Assembly (NCBI RefSeq): GCF_020166435.1
Contig: NZ_JAINZP010000001.1
Span: forward strand, 62,001 to 126,000
Length of the DNA stretch: 64,000 nt
Source of the DNA: Pectobacterium versatile
Lineage (GTDB): Bacteria > Pseudomonadota > Gammaproteobacteria > Enterobacterales > Enterobacteriaceae
Direction: 5' to 3'
In this document: piece by piece, positions 48,224 through 56,039 of the stretch
Layout of the letters: each line of letters opens with the position of its first letter
Numbering within the stretch: the stretch's first letter is position 1
Translations under genes and position numbers: made by a program
Notes under the pieces: model-generated
Told to the model about the DNA's origin: nothing
Seen by the model: only the letters and a program-made list of their open reading frames with translations
The model's database searches: none

Positions 48224-49363
48224 TTAGTAAACGGAGTGCTTATTTTCTTCGATGTAACGCGCATCGACCCGACCAAACATCTTGTAGTAACACCAACTGG
48301 TATAAAGCAGGATGGTGGGAACAAAAATGCAGGCCAGAATGGTCATCACCTGAAGCGTAAGCTGGCTGGACGTCGCATCCCAGATGGTCAGGCTGACATT
48401 GGGATCGAAACTGGAGGGCATCACAAACGGGAACAGCGTAATTCCTGCCGTCAGAATCACGCAGACAATCGTCAATGACGAGGTCAGAAAACCCCAGCCG
48501 CAGCGGTTCACGCGCGAGAAGAGACAGGTGAACCACGGCAGAACCACACCCAATGCGGGGATCGCCCACAGCGACGGATGCGCATTAAAGTTGGTTAACC
48601 AGGCACCGGCCTGCTGGACCACGTCTTTATTCAGTGGATTAGACGGAGCCGCTTTATCCAGCGTGGAGGTAATTAGGTAGCCGTCGATTCCGGTAACGAC
48701 CCACAGGCCAGCCAGTAAGAAGGTGATGCTCATCAGCGCGCTGGCTATTAGGGCGGTTTTTTGCGCGCGACGCTGAAGTGCATCTGTGGTGCGCATTTGC
48801 AGGTAAATCGCGCCGTGTGCGACGATCATCGCGACACTCACGACGCCTGCCAGCAGCCCGAACGGGTTCAACAGGCCAAAGAATCCGCCGTGGTAGGTGA
48901 GGCGCAAATACTTATCAACGCTCAGCGGCACGCCTTGCAACAGGTTGCCTAATGCGATGCCGAACACCAGCGTGGGGACGACGCTGCCGATGAAAATGCC
49001 CCAATCCCACATGTTGCGCCAGCGGTGGTTTTCCAGCTTGGAGCGATAGTCAAAGCCAACCGGGCGGAAAAACAGAGCGGCCAGCACCAGAATCATGGCG
49101 AAGTAGAAACCGGAAAAAGCGGCGGCATAAACCATCGGCCAGGCGGCGAACAGTGCGCCCGCCGCGGTGATCAGCCAGACCTGATTGCCGTCCCAGTGTG
49201 GGGCGATCACGTTAATCATCACTCGCCGTTCGGTATCGGTCTTGCCCAGCAGGCGCAGCAGAATGCCCACGCCCATATCAAAGCCGTCAGTGATGGCGAA
49301 GCCGATGAATAACAGGCCAATCAATCCCCACCAAATCAGACGTAATGTTTCATAATCCAGCAT
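48224..49363 (-). CDS. cydB: Cytochrome bd ubiquinol oxidase subunit II
   Basis: The second large subunit of the bd oxidase, 379 residues, the same length as E. coli CydB, with about nine transmembrane helices. The start MLDYETLRLIWWGLIGLLF and WDGNQVWLITAAGALFAAWP near residue 58 are typical. It forms the pseudo-symmetric partner of CydA. It lies 14 bases after cydA. Confidence 0.95.
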   Translation of the reverse strand: MLDYETLRLIWWGLIGLLFIGFAITDGFDMGVGILLRLLGKTDTERRVMINVIAPHWDGNQVWLITAAGALFAAWPMVYAAAFSGFYFAMILVLAALFFRPVGFDYRSKLENHRWRNMWDWGIFIGSVVPTLVFGIALGNLLQGVPLSVDKYLRLTYHGGFFGLLNPFGLLAGVVSVAMIVAHGAIYLQMRTTDALQRRAQKTALIASALMSITFLLAGLWVVTGIDGYLITSTLDKAAPSNPLNKDVVQQAGAWLTNFNAHPSLWAIPALGVVLPWFTCLFSRVNRCGWGFLTSSLTIVCVILTAGITLFPFVMPSSFDPNVSLTIWDATSSQLTLQVMTILACIFVPTILLYTSWCYYKMFGRVDARYIEENKHSVY

Positions 49364-49377
49364 TATTATGGCTCCCG

Positions 49378-50955
49378 TTAAGGTTTTGCAGGTGTCGCGA
49401 GGGATTGTGTCGTCGGTTGTTCAAAGTGGTAGCGGCCGGTTTTCAGACTGCTTGGCCCCAGTCGGGCAAATTTGAACATCAGATACATTTCTGCGATCAG
49501 AAACAGCGAGTACAGTCCGCAAATCAGTCCCATCGACAGCAAGATGTCGTGTGCTTCCAGAGACGAATTGGCGATGGCGGTAGGCAGAACTTCACCGACT
49601 GCCCACGGTTGGCGGCCGTACTCGGCGACGAACCAGCCGGATTCAATCGCGATCCAGGGCAGGGGAATCCCGTACAGCGCGGCGCGATGTAGCCATTTGC
49701 GCTGCCCCATGCGGCCGCGTATCACGCTCCAGAACGACAGAGCAAAAATGCCGAGCATCAGCACGCCACAGCCCACCATCAGGCGAAAAGCGATATACAG
49801 TGGTGCGACGCGAGGAATCGAATCTTTGGTTGCCTGCTGGATCTGGTTTTCGCTGGCGTTGGCGACGTCATCGGTATAGCGCTTAAGCAGCAGGCCGTAG
49901 CCAAGATCGCGCTTGGCAGCCTCAAATTGCGCGCGAACGGCGGGGTCGGTATTACCTGAGCGCAGTTCCTCCAGCAGACCATAGGCCGTCATGCCGTTAC
50001 GAATGCGAATCTCATGCTGTGCCATCAGATCTTTAATACCGACGACGGGTTTGTCGAGCGAACGGGTGGCGATTAGCCCCAGCAGGTAGGGAACGTGGAC
50101 CGCATAATCATTCTGCATCGTTTCCTGATTGGGGATGGCGAACAGCGTGAAAGAGGCTGGTGCAGGCTGTGTTTCCCATTCGGCTTCGATCGCGGCCAGC
50201 TTGGTTTTTTGTACGTCTCCCATCACATAGCCGGATTCATCACCCAACACGATTACGGACAGTACCGAGGCCAGACCAAAACTGGCGGCAATCGCGAACG
50301 AGCGTTTGGCAAAGGCGATATCGCGGCCTCTCAGCAGATAGTAAGAGCTGATCCCGAGTACAAACATCGCGCCGGCGGTGTAGCCCGCAGCCACGGTGTG
50401 GACGAACTTCACCTGCGCGACCGGGTTCAGCACCAGTTCGGCGAAGCTCAGCATTTCCATGCGCATGGTTTCGTAATTGAATTCGGCGGCAATCGGGTTT
50501 TGCATCCAGCCGTTGGCGACCAGAATCCACAGGGCGGAAAAGTTGGAGCCTAGCGCGACGAACCAGGTCACCAGCATATGTTGAACTTTGGTCAGACGAT
50601 CCCAGCCGAAAAAGAACAGGCCGATCAGCGTGGATTCGAGGAAGAACGCCATGAGTCCTTCCATTGCCAGCGGCGCACCAAAAATATCGCCCACATAGTG
50701 AGAATAGTAAGACCAGTTAGTGCCGAACTGGAATTCCAGCGTCAGACCAGTTGCCACGCCCAGCGCAAAATTGATGGCGAACAGCTTGCCCCAGAATTTG
50801 GTCATATCCTTATAGATTTGCTTGCCGGTCAACACATAAGTCGTGTTCATAATGGCCAGCAGGAAAGACAACCCCAGCGTCAGCGGGACGAAAAGAAAGT
50901 GATACATGGCAGTCAGGGCAAATTGCAGCCGCGACAGCTCAACGACATCAAACAT
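49378..50955 (-). CDS. cydA: Cytochrome bd ubiquinol oxidase subunit I
   Basis: The heme-bearing subunit, 525 residues. H19 (heme b595 ligand, MYHFLF) and H186 (heme b558 ligand, VKFVHTV), the proton-channel acids E99 and E107, and the Q-loop [20 protein letters not shown] with a long C-terminal insert are all present. It reduces oxygen to water with ubiquinol as donor and has very high oxygen affinity. The sequence pattern is closer to CydA than to AppC. The context (no tol-pal genes, no ybgE, DUF202 genes downstream) suggests that this could be a second bd operon; that is an inference, because the rest of the genome is not visible. Confidence 0.94.
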   Translation of the reverse strand: MFDVVELSRLQFALTAMYHFLFVPLTLGLSFLLAIMNTTYVLTGKQIYKDMTKFWGKLFAINFALGVATGLTLEFQFGTNWSYYSHYVGDIFGAPLAMEGLMAFFLESTLIGLFFFGWDRLTKVQHMLVTWFVALGSNFSALWILVANGWMQNPIAAEFNYETMRMEMLSFAELVLNPVAQVKFVHTVAAGYTAGAMFVLGISSYYLLRGRDIAFAKRSFAIAASFGLASVLSVIVLGDESGYVMGDVQKTKLAAIEAEWETQPAPASFTLFAIPNQETMQNDYAVHVPYLLGLIATRSLDKPVVGIKDLMAQHEIRIRNGMTAYGLLEELRSGNTDPAVRAQFEAAKRDLGYGLLLKRYTDDVANASENQIQQATKDSIPRVAPLYIAFRLMVGCGVLMLGIFALSFWSVIRGRMGQRKWLHRAALYGIPLPWIAIESGWFVAEYGRQPWAVGEVLPTAIANSSLEAHDILLSMGLICGLYSLFLIAEMYLMFKFARLGPSSLKTGRYHFEQPTTQSLATPAKP

Positions 50956-51435
50956 GTTAGGCTCCTAGCTTCAGGCAGGAAAATGCTGTTATTCCGATGC
51001 TTGCCGGAATAAATAGTGATGAATAAAATGCGAATAAATTACCGCCAGACGGTATTTGCATCCGTCAGAAATTAACGTCACTGATTGAAGTGAGATAAGA
51101 ATGAATAGTGAATAAAACGTGCGGGGATTATAGCGTGCAAAAACTGAAGGATAAATAGTACAGTTTGTTGATTCGGTTTTTTTATCTTTTATGTCATTAT
51201 TTTGGTTTTATATTTTAATTTTACATTTTCTCCTGGTGTTTAGTTTTATTTAATTTTATTTTCTAGCTTTTTGTTCTGTATATTTATTGGTGTTGGGAAT
51301 TTAATTTAATTAAAATAGTACAGATTTGAGATGTATAAATATAACAGTTTCATTTTTTATTTAATTTTACATTTGGCGATGAAAGTAATGAGGAATTATC
51401 AGAATATCCTTACTAATGAGGTGGAGATGATGTGC
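50956..51435. other. AT-rich upstream region of cydA
   Basis: About 480 bp without a credible gene; the 84-codon frame at 51331-51585 overlaps the tail fibre chaperone gene and has no ribosome binding site. A perfect TATAAT on the minus strand (51132-51127) is a likely cydA -10; the -35 is weak (TTATCC at 17 bases). I see no complete FNR palindrome (TTGAT-N4-ATCAA). Confidence 0.5.
51127..51132 (-). promoter_or_regulatory. Candidate -10 of the cydAB promoter
   Basis: TATAAT on the minus strand, in GCTATAATCC. It lies about 170 bases before the cydA ATG. No good -35 is found, so the promoter would depend on an activator if it is real. Confidence 0.4.
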
Positions 51436-51462
51436 GTGTGCCGTATGCTAAATACGGCACAC
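51436..51462 (-). terminator. Perfect hairpin after the tail fibre genes
   Basis: An 11-pair perfect stem GTGTGCCGTAT/ATACGGCACAC with a five-base loop, 34 bases beyond the tfa stop. There is no T run on the minus strand. Confidence 0.5.
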
Positions 51463-51495
51463 CTAATTGATATGATGAAATACAGGTGCCAGCGA

Positions 51496-52113
51496 TTACA
51501 CGGAAGGGGCTTCTGGCCACACGACGGATGCCGCAGTGAGATCAATGCGGTTCAACGTCACCAGATAAATTTTCCATTGGGTTAGCCGCTCTTGCTCTTC
51601 ATCCGTGGCAATGGCTAAGTCCACTGCGTAGTTCAGCTCGGCAATTCGGGTATTTGCCGTCGCTCGCCGTGCCGCCAGCTCCTGCTGTAGGCTTTTGGTT
51701 GCGGCAAGCTGTTGGGCCTCCTGATTTGTCACCCAGACCGCCCCATTCCACTGATCAAACTCGGTTGCTGGAGCCAGAAATGTCATATTTTCAGACAGTT
51801 CGCCGAACTGCATCATCGTCTGCGCCTGTCGAGTTTCCGTACTGTAAACCGTCTGGCCGCGATGGTCTGGCACCTGTTCCCATGCCTTACCGTCTGCACT
51901 ACGGCGCAAGGCTTGGCCGACAGGCGGCAATTGCGGTTCGTCTGCGTAGCTGTCGGCTGGCAGGCCAACACCTTGCATAACATACTCATAGCTCGCTGAC
52001 AGGTATTCCCGTGTCTCGGAATTAACGTGATAAACGGTAATCCAGCCGGAATCGATTGCCAGCCCACGTTCGTTCAGTTCTGCGTTTTTAATTTGTGTTG
52101 AATAGTTGCTCAT
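51496..52113 (-). CDS. Phage tail fibre assembly chaperone (Tfa family)
   Basis: A 205-residue member of the tail fibre assembly (caudovirales Tfa/G38-like) family. The C-terminal part (EYNAVDLA-like NYAVDLAIATDEEQERLTQWKIY and VTLNRIDLT) is characteristic; the N-terminal half is variable. Such proteins help the adjacent fibre trimerise and may stay bound to its tip. The start overlaps the fibre stop by one base (TAATG), which couples translation. No other phage or tailocin gene is seen nearby. Confidence 0.88.
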   Translation of the reverse strand: MSNYSTQIKNAELNERGLAIDSGWITVYHVNSETREYLSASYEYVMQGVGLPADSYADEPQLPPVGQALRRSADGKAWEQVPDHRGQTVYSTETRQAQTMMQFGELSENMTFLAPATEFDQWNGAVWVTNQEAQQLAATKSLQQELAARRATANTRIAELNYAVDLAIATDEEQERLTQWKIYLVTLNRIDLTAASVVWPEAPSV

Positions 52114-53771
52114 TATGCTGCTCTCACGATGTAGTTAAATGCGATATTGCGGGGACGGGTTTCACTCTCACCAAACGAATGCATCGGGTTACCCGCTCCA
52201 GATGATGATGATGATGACCCGTCAGGCTGACTTTCACTGTGAACAACAAATGGGCCAGTTGCATCCAGCGGCGGGAACCCCCCTCCGTCGTACTGACCCC
52301 CTCCCTCGTGTGATAGTTTGAGCGCATGCTTGTGGCTGCGTATCGCATCGCCCTGTACTGATAGCAACGCACGCCCAGCATCAGCGCCGCGTCCGTCATC
52401 CCAACCGCGTACGAATTCGCCGCGCAGATCGGGCAGGAAACCGCTGGGATAGCGAGAGGTCAGAATGGGATATTGCGCTTTGTCGAATTGCTGGCCGTTG
52501 CATTTGAGCCAACCAGCGGGCGCGACAGCGCCGGGGAATGGCAGTGGGATGCCAGCTAAATCATTGATAGACATTGCACCGATTGAGGTAGATGTCATCG
52601 TTGCACTAGTCGGTGTTTTTAAATATCCATTGGTATCAACCGTGTATTGATTTGACATCAATACGTTAAGCCACGGGCTGTTCATTCCTCCAGCGCGGGT
52701 GCGGTAATGCATTCGGGGCTGATCAGGTGCTGTGCCGTTTGATTGGTTAAATGCCAACATTGACGACGCATTCGTATCCCAGGCAACATTAATTCCTCGC
52801 CATGCATACCCATCACTATTGGGCCAATTAATGTTTACGTCTTTGTTTGCTGAACTTCTGAAGAACTTAGACTGCCCAGACTGGATGATTTCATTCGCAT
52901 CATCTGCCATTATCCCTGAGCCACCCAGTCCCCACGCTCCGTTAATTAGCACCGAACCGGACGTATAGTCTGATACCGATGTTTGCTTCACCAATCCCAT
53001 ATTTACACGGAATTTCGCCTTATCAGGAATATCCGCGCCGTTCTGATCTTTTGCCAGCTTCCCCGCCAGTGCATTCAACACAGTTGTGCTGAAGTTCGGA
53101 TCATTACCCAGCGCGGTAGCCAGTTCTTGCAGCGTATCGAGTGCCGCAGGAGATCCATTAACCAATGCTGCTACGGCGGCTTTCACAAAGGCTGTGGTAG
53201 CCAACTGTGTGTCATTAGAACCGGATGCAGCAGTCGGCGCTGTTGGCGTGCCCGTGAATGCAGGACTGGCTTTTGGGGCATACTGAGGATGCGCATCGAG
53301 GATGGAAACATGGGCATTCAGCTTATTGGCTACGTCAGTTTTCACATCAGCAATGGCATTCACCACGGTGGTACTGAAGTGCGGATCGTTGCCCAACGCG
53401 CTCGCCAGTTCTTGCAGCGTATCCAGTGCTGCCGGAGAACCATTGACCAGTGCGGCAAGGGCCGATTTCACAAAGGCCGTGGTGGCAATTTGCGTGTTGT
53501 TTGCCGTTTGCGCTGTCGTTGGCGCGGTGGGCGTTCCCGTCAGCGCTGGGCTGTTTTTGGGGGCATATTGCGAATGCGGGTCGCTGGCAGCGAGATGTAC
53601 CTGCAAACTCTCACCCGTGGTTTCCTGCATTTTTTTCAGGTAAGCCGTGCGGCTAGCTAATTGCTCTGCCTGACGGTTAGAGATCCCCCCTGGGCCTGCG
53701 ACAACGGGATCCGATGTCTCAAGCTGATAAATTCCATCAATCCAGCTTTCTTGTTCAGATAAATTCGCCAT
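52113..53771 (-). CDS. Phage-type tail fibre protein with tail collar domain
   Basis: A 552-residue tail fibre. The N-terminal 50 residues (ESWIDGIYQLETSDPVVAGP) are the attachment end. Two imperfect repeats of about 74 residues with a period of 95 follow (about 66-139 and 161-234), each with QYAPK-SPA-TGTPTAPT and NGSPAALDTLQELA-ALGNDP. A phage tail collar domain lies near 400-465 (AGWLKCNGQQFDKAQYP, FLPDLRGEFVRGWDDGRG), and the tip region has histidines (RSHKHA), a six-serine run and an ending NIAFNYIVRA. It determines receptor recognition in phages and R-type bacteriocins such as carotovoricin. Start chosen at 53771 (AGGAA nine bases upstream); 53777 is also possible. Confidence 0.88.
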   Translation of the reverse strand: MANLSEQESWIDGIYQLETSDPVVAGPGGISNRQAEQLASRTAYLKKMQETTGESLQVHLAASDPHSQYAPKNSPALTGTPTAPTTAQTANNTQIATTAFVKSALAALVNGSPAALDTLQELASALGNDPHFSTTVVNAIADVKTDVANKLNAHVSILDAHPQYAPKASPAFTGTPTAPTAASGSNDTQLATTAFVKAAVAALVNGSPAALDTLQELATALGNDPNFSTTVLNALAGKLAKDQNGADIPDKAKFRVNMGLVKQTSVSDYTSGSVLINGAWGLGGSGIMADDANEIIQSGQSKFFRSSANKDVNINWPNSDGYAWRGINVAWDTNASSMLAFNQSNGTAPDQPRMHYRTRAGGMNSPWLNVLMSNQYTVDTNGYLKTPTSATMTSTSIGAMSINDLAGIPLPFPGAVAPAGWLKCNGQQFDKAQYPILTSRYPSGFLPDLRGEFVRGWDDGRGADAGRALLSVQGDAIRSHKHALKLSHEGGGQYDGGGFPPLDATGPFVVHSESQPDGSSSSSSGAGNPMHSFGESETRPRNIAFNYIVRAA

Positions 53772-54021
53772 GTTCATGCGTTCCTATGGTTGTGACGTCG
53801 CTACGGTGCGGCTTTTACAGCGATTCTTTCTGTTTCCACGCCGATGTCAGCATCATGCCGATGGCTATAAAACAGTTTTAGTAACGATGATGAGAGTACC
53901 TTTTGCGATGGGGCTGGTTTAGTAACGGAGTTTAAAAATTGAAGTTGAAAAGTGTGCGGAAGCGGCATTAACCGTGCAGGTACTATGTCCTTGCTTCCTT
54001 ATAAATGTGAGCTGATGCAAA
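53772..54021. other. Intergenic region between the tail fibre gene and nasR
   Basis: About 250 bp with no gene. GTAACG occurs in two similar words (TTTTAGTAACGATG near 53876 and GTTTAGTAACGGAG near 53919). It should contain the promoter of the fibre gene and enhancer sites for nasR; I do not see a full NtrC palindrome or a LexA box. Confidence 0.4.
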
Positions 54022-54037
54022 TGGCGCGCTAATTGCA
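54022..54037 (+). promoter_or_regulatory. nasR: Sigma-54 promoter of nasR
   Basis: TGGCGCGCTAATTGCA fits the -24/-12 consensus TGGCACG-N4-TTGCW with one change. The GG and GC doublets have the standard spacing, identical to that of the nasF promoter. Predicted start near 54048, 25 bases before the nasR ATG. Confidence 0.82.
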
Positions 54038-54072
54038 TATTCCTGAACGTGGTTTTTTCAGGAGAGACAGCA

Positions 54073-55362
54073 ATGGTGGCGGAGCCTTCAACGACAATTC
54101 GATTTTTACTTGCCTCGCGCCAGTGTGAGCTGAACAGCCTGCGCTACCTGCTGCAAAGCGGTGAGCTGGTGGGCAAAATTAGCCAGCTCGTCCATCTATT
54201 GCAGCGTGAACGGGGAACGGCCAACCTGTTTCTTTGCTCCGATGGTCGACTGTTCGCCGACGAACTGGCGCTACGTGAGAAAGACGTGCAGGTGGCGCAG
54301 ACGCACTTGATGATGCATCTGGCCGGATTGGAAAAAATGACGGCGGAATTACCGCAGGCGAGCCGTTTATTCAGCCGTGTTGCCAGCGTGGTTTATGCGC
54401 TGAGCCTGCTGCCCGCGCTGCGTCAGCAGATTCGCCAGCGTTTGTTGCCTCAGCCGCAGGCGATGACGTTTTTCAACGACATTGTCCGCAACCTGCTGGC
54501 GCTGGTTTTTGAGGTATCGGACACGGCGGCCGATCCGGGGATTTCCCGCACGCTAATTGCCATGTTCAGCTTTATGCAGGGGAAAGAGCTGGCGGGGCAG
54601 GAGCGAGCTATCGGCGCGGCGGCCTATGCGGCAGGCTGCGTCGATGAGGAAACTCGGCAAAAGCTGCTGGATTTGATTGAACGGCAGGATCGCTGTTTCG
54701 ATACCTTTCTGAGTTTTAGCGGTGAAGAAAGCCAGCAGCGCTGGCGTGCTATCGCGGTAGACAGCGAGTTTGAGCGCCTGCGTCGCATTGTGTGCACACG
54801 CAGCCCGATAGAAAAGCTGCCGGAAGCCGATAGTCTTCACTGGTTTTCGATTGCCACGCGGCGCATCGATGAAATGAAGCAGATGGAAGATGAGTTGGAG
54901 CAGACGCTGATGCAGCGCTGCCGTACCCATATTGCGGCTACTGAGAAAGCATGCAGCGATCAGCGCGCGGATCTCGAAGCGCTGATGGCGCAGCAGGAAC
55001 ATGATGAGCCAGGCTATTCGATATTTATCGCCGGTCACGACGTGGAAGGGCAGGACGTCCCTCCTGGTTGGCTGAATAGTGATGGCGTCAGTCCACAGCT
55101 GGGGCGATCGCTGCTGTCGCTGGTGCAGCAACAATCGCGGCGCTTACAGGCACAGGATCATGAATTGGCTGCGCTGCGAGCCACGTTGAATGAAAGAAAG
55201 CAGATCGATCGTGCGAAGGGTTTGCTGATGCAGCACCGTGGATTAAGCGAAGAAGAGGCCTACAAAACCCTGCGCCGCATGGCGATGAGTCAGAATAAAA
55301 AGCTGATTGACATCGCGACGGCGATGCTCGCGGTGGCCGATGTATTTGGTGATACCCCTTAA
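54073..55362 (+). CDS. nasR: Nitrate/nitrite-responsive antiterminator NasR
   Basis: A 429-residue RNA-binding regulator with an N-terminal NIT nitrate/nitrite sensor domain (about 40-300, all-helical, with QLVHLLQRERGTANLFL near 38) and a C-terminal ANTAR domain (about 365-425, DRAKGLLMQHRGLSEEEAYKTLRRMAM). In Klebsiella, nitrate-bound NasR prevents termination in the nasF leader. The ATG at 54073 is preceded by AGGAGAG and lies just after the predicted sigma-54 start; the in-frame ATG at 54049 would fall at the transcript 5' end and is rejected. Confidence 0.95.
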   Translation: MVAEPSTTIRFLLASRQCELNSLRYLLQSGELVGKISQLVHLLQRERGTANLFLCSDGRLFADELALREKDVQVAQTHLMMHLAGLEKMTAELPQASRLFSRVASVVYALSLLPALRQQIRQRLLPQPQAMTFFNDIVRNLLALVFEVSDTAADPGISRTLIAMFSFMQGKELAGQERAIGAAAYAAGCVDEETRQKLLDLIERQDRCFDTFLSFSGEESQQRWRAIAVDSEFERLRRIVCTRSPIEKLPEADSLHWFSIATRRIDEMKQMEDELEQTLMQRCRTHIAATEKACSDQRADLEALMAQQEHDEPGYSIFIAGHDVEGQDVPPGWLNSDGVSPQLGRSLLSLVQQQSRRLQAQDHELAALRATLNERKQIDRAKGLLMQHRGLSEEEAYKTLRRMAMSQNKKLIDIATAMLAVADVFGDTP

Positions 55363-55748
55363 GAGGTATATGCACATGAACTGTGCGTGTTCTGCCAGTT
55401 GGCGGTGCAAGGCATCGTCCCGTGAGGAGGAAATCTCAGAGTCAATGGCAGTATGAAGTGGTTTCGTGCGTAAAAATATCGTCATTTCTATGCTACGTCG
55501 TAGCACACGCACGACACGGGGCGCTCAGTCGCCGCCGCCCCGTGACCCGAGGCTTTTTCGCGGGAAATTACGCCGCTGCGCGGTTCCTTCGGAAAATCAG
55601 TCGCCTGACGGACCGTGGCTGACGCACTGGCGGCTCGATTAGCGGTCATGTCCACCGATGGCACCGCGTAGCGGCATAATTTAGCCAGAAGCCAGGGTTC
55701 GCAGGGCTGCGGCGCTTGAGCGCCCTGCGTCGGGCGCGTGTACGGTAT
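55363..55748. other. Structured non-coding region between nasR and nasF
   Basis: About 390 bp without a credible gene and with several strong inverted repeats: ATACC/GGTAT at the nasR end, the palindrome TGCTACGTCGTAGCA (55491-55505), CACGGGGCG/CGCCCCGTG (55515-55523/55536-55544), GCAGGGC/GCCCTGC (55701-55707/55722-55728) and GCGCCC/GGGCGC (55720-55725/55732-55737), the last two being mutually exclusive. It is GC-rich, unlike other gaps here. It could be an unrecognised repeat element or an RNA; I cannot say which. Confidence 0.55.
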
Positions 55749-55764
55749 TGCATATCATGGTGGC
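55749..55764 (+). promoter_or_regulatory. Candidate NtrC site upstream of nasF
   Basis: TGCATATCATGGTGGC partly matches the NtrC dyad TGCACC-N5-GGTGCA. Its centre is about 124 bases upstream of the predicted nasF start, a usual enhancer distance. A weak match, supported by position. Confidence 0.4.
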
Positions 55765-55854
55765 GGTATGGCGCACGAAACTGTCTCTGAGTCTGTATAG
55801 AAATGTGACTAAGAGACGGCTCCTGCGAAGTGGAACGCTCAAAAGTGTGATAGC

Positions 55855-55870
55855 TGGCACAAACCTTGCT
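55855..55870 (+). promoter_or_regulatory. nasF: Sigma-54 promoter of the nas operon
   Basis: TGGCACAAACCTTGCT is an almost perfect -24/-12 element (TGGCACG-N4-TTGCW). Predicted start near 55881, giving a leader of about 159 bases before nasF. Expected to need NtrC, thus active under nitrogen limitation. Confidence 0.9.
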
Positions 55871-55944
55871 TTAACTCATTAGCAACAACCAAACATTCAT
55901 AATACGTTTCGGGCCAACGGCGGTGCGGAAGGTGTTAATCGGAC

Positions 55945-56002
55945 AACGGCGTCCATAAGCGTGCAGATTCTGCATGGGCTTGTGGACGCCGTTTTTGTTT
56001 TT
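55945..56002 (+). terminator. nasF: Leader terminator (attenuator) of the nas operon
   Basis: AACGGCGTCCATAAGC (55945-55960) pairs with GCTTGTGGACGCCGTT (55978-55993), with an inner stem GTGCAG/CTGCAT, then TTTTTGTTTTT. This very long hairpin lies inside the leader, so the operon would be off unless NasR intervenes. Upstream I see only a short stem CGTT/AACG (55905-55919) and not the typical pair of six-base-loop hairpins bound by ANTAR proteins. Confidence 0.93.
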
Positions 56003-56039
56003 ACCGCCTGAAAAGGTGTTTTGCGCAAGGGTGTCGTTG

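Noticed and set aside
48224-50955. Assignment as the appCB (cbdAB) oxidase.
   Set aside because: CydA here has the CydA-type Q-loop ([20 protein letters not shown]) and insert; AppC differs in this region. A second cydAB copy remains possible.
51460-51485. FNR box-like TTGATATGATGAAA upstream of cydA.
   Set aside because: Only one half site fits TTGAT-N4-ATCAA, and the place is over 500 bases from the cydA start.
51331-51585. An 84-codon plus-strand frame near the tfa 3' end.
   Set aside because: Overlaps the tfa gene on the other strand and a hairpin; no start signal.
51496-53771. Interpretation as a prophage or complete tailocin.
   Set aside because: Only fibre and chaperone are present; no structural, lysis, integrase or attachment sequences are seen.
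55383-55622. A 79-codon frame in the structured region after nasR.
   Set aside because: Runs through strong inverted repeats and has Arg/Ser/Cys-rich, motif-free sequence without a good ribosome binding site.
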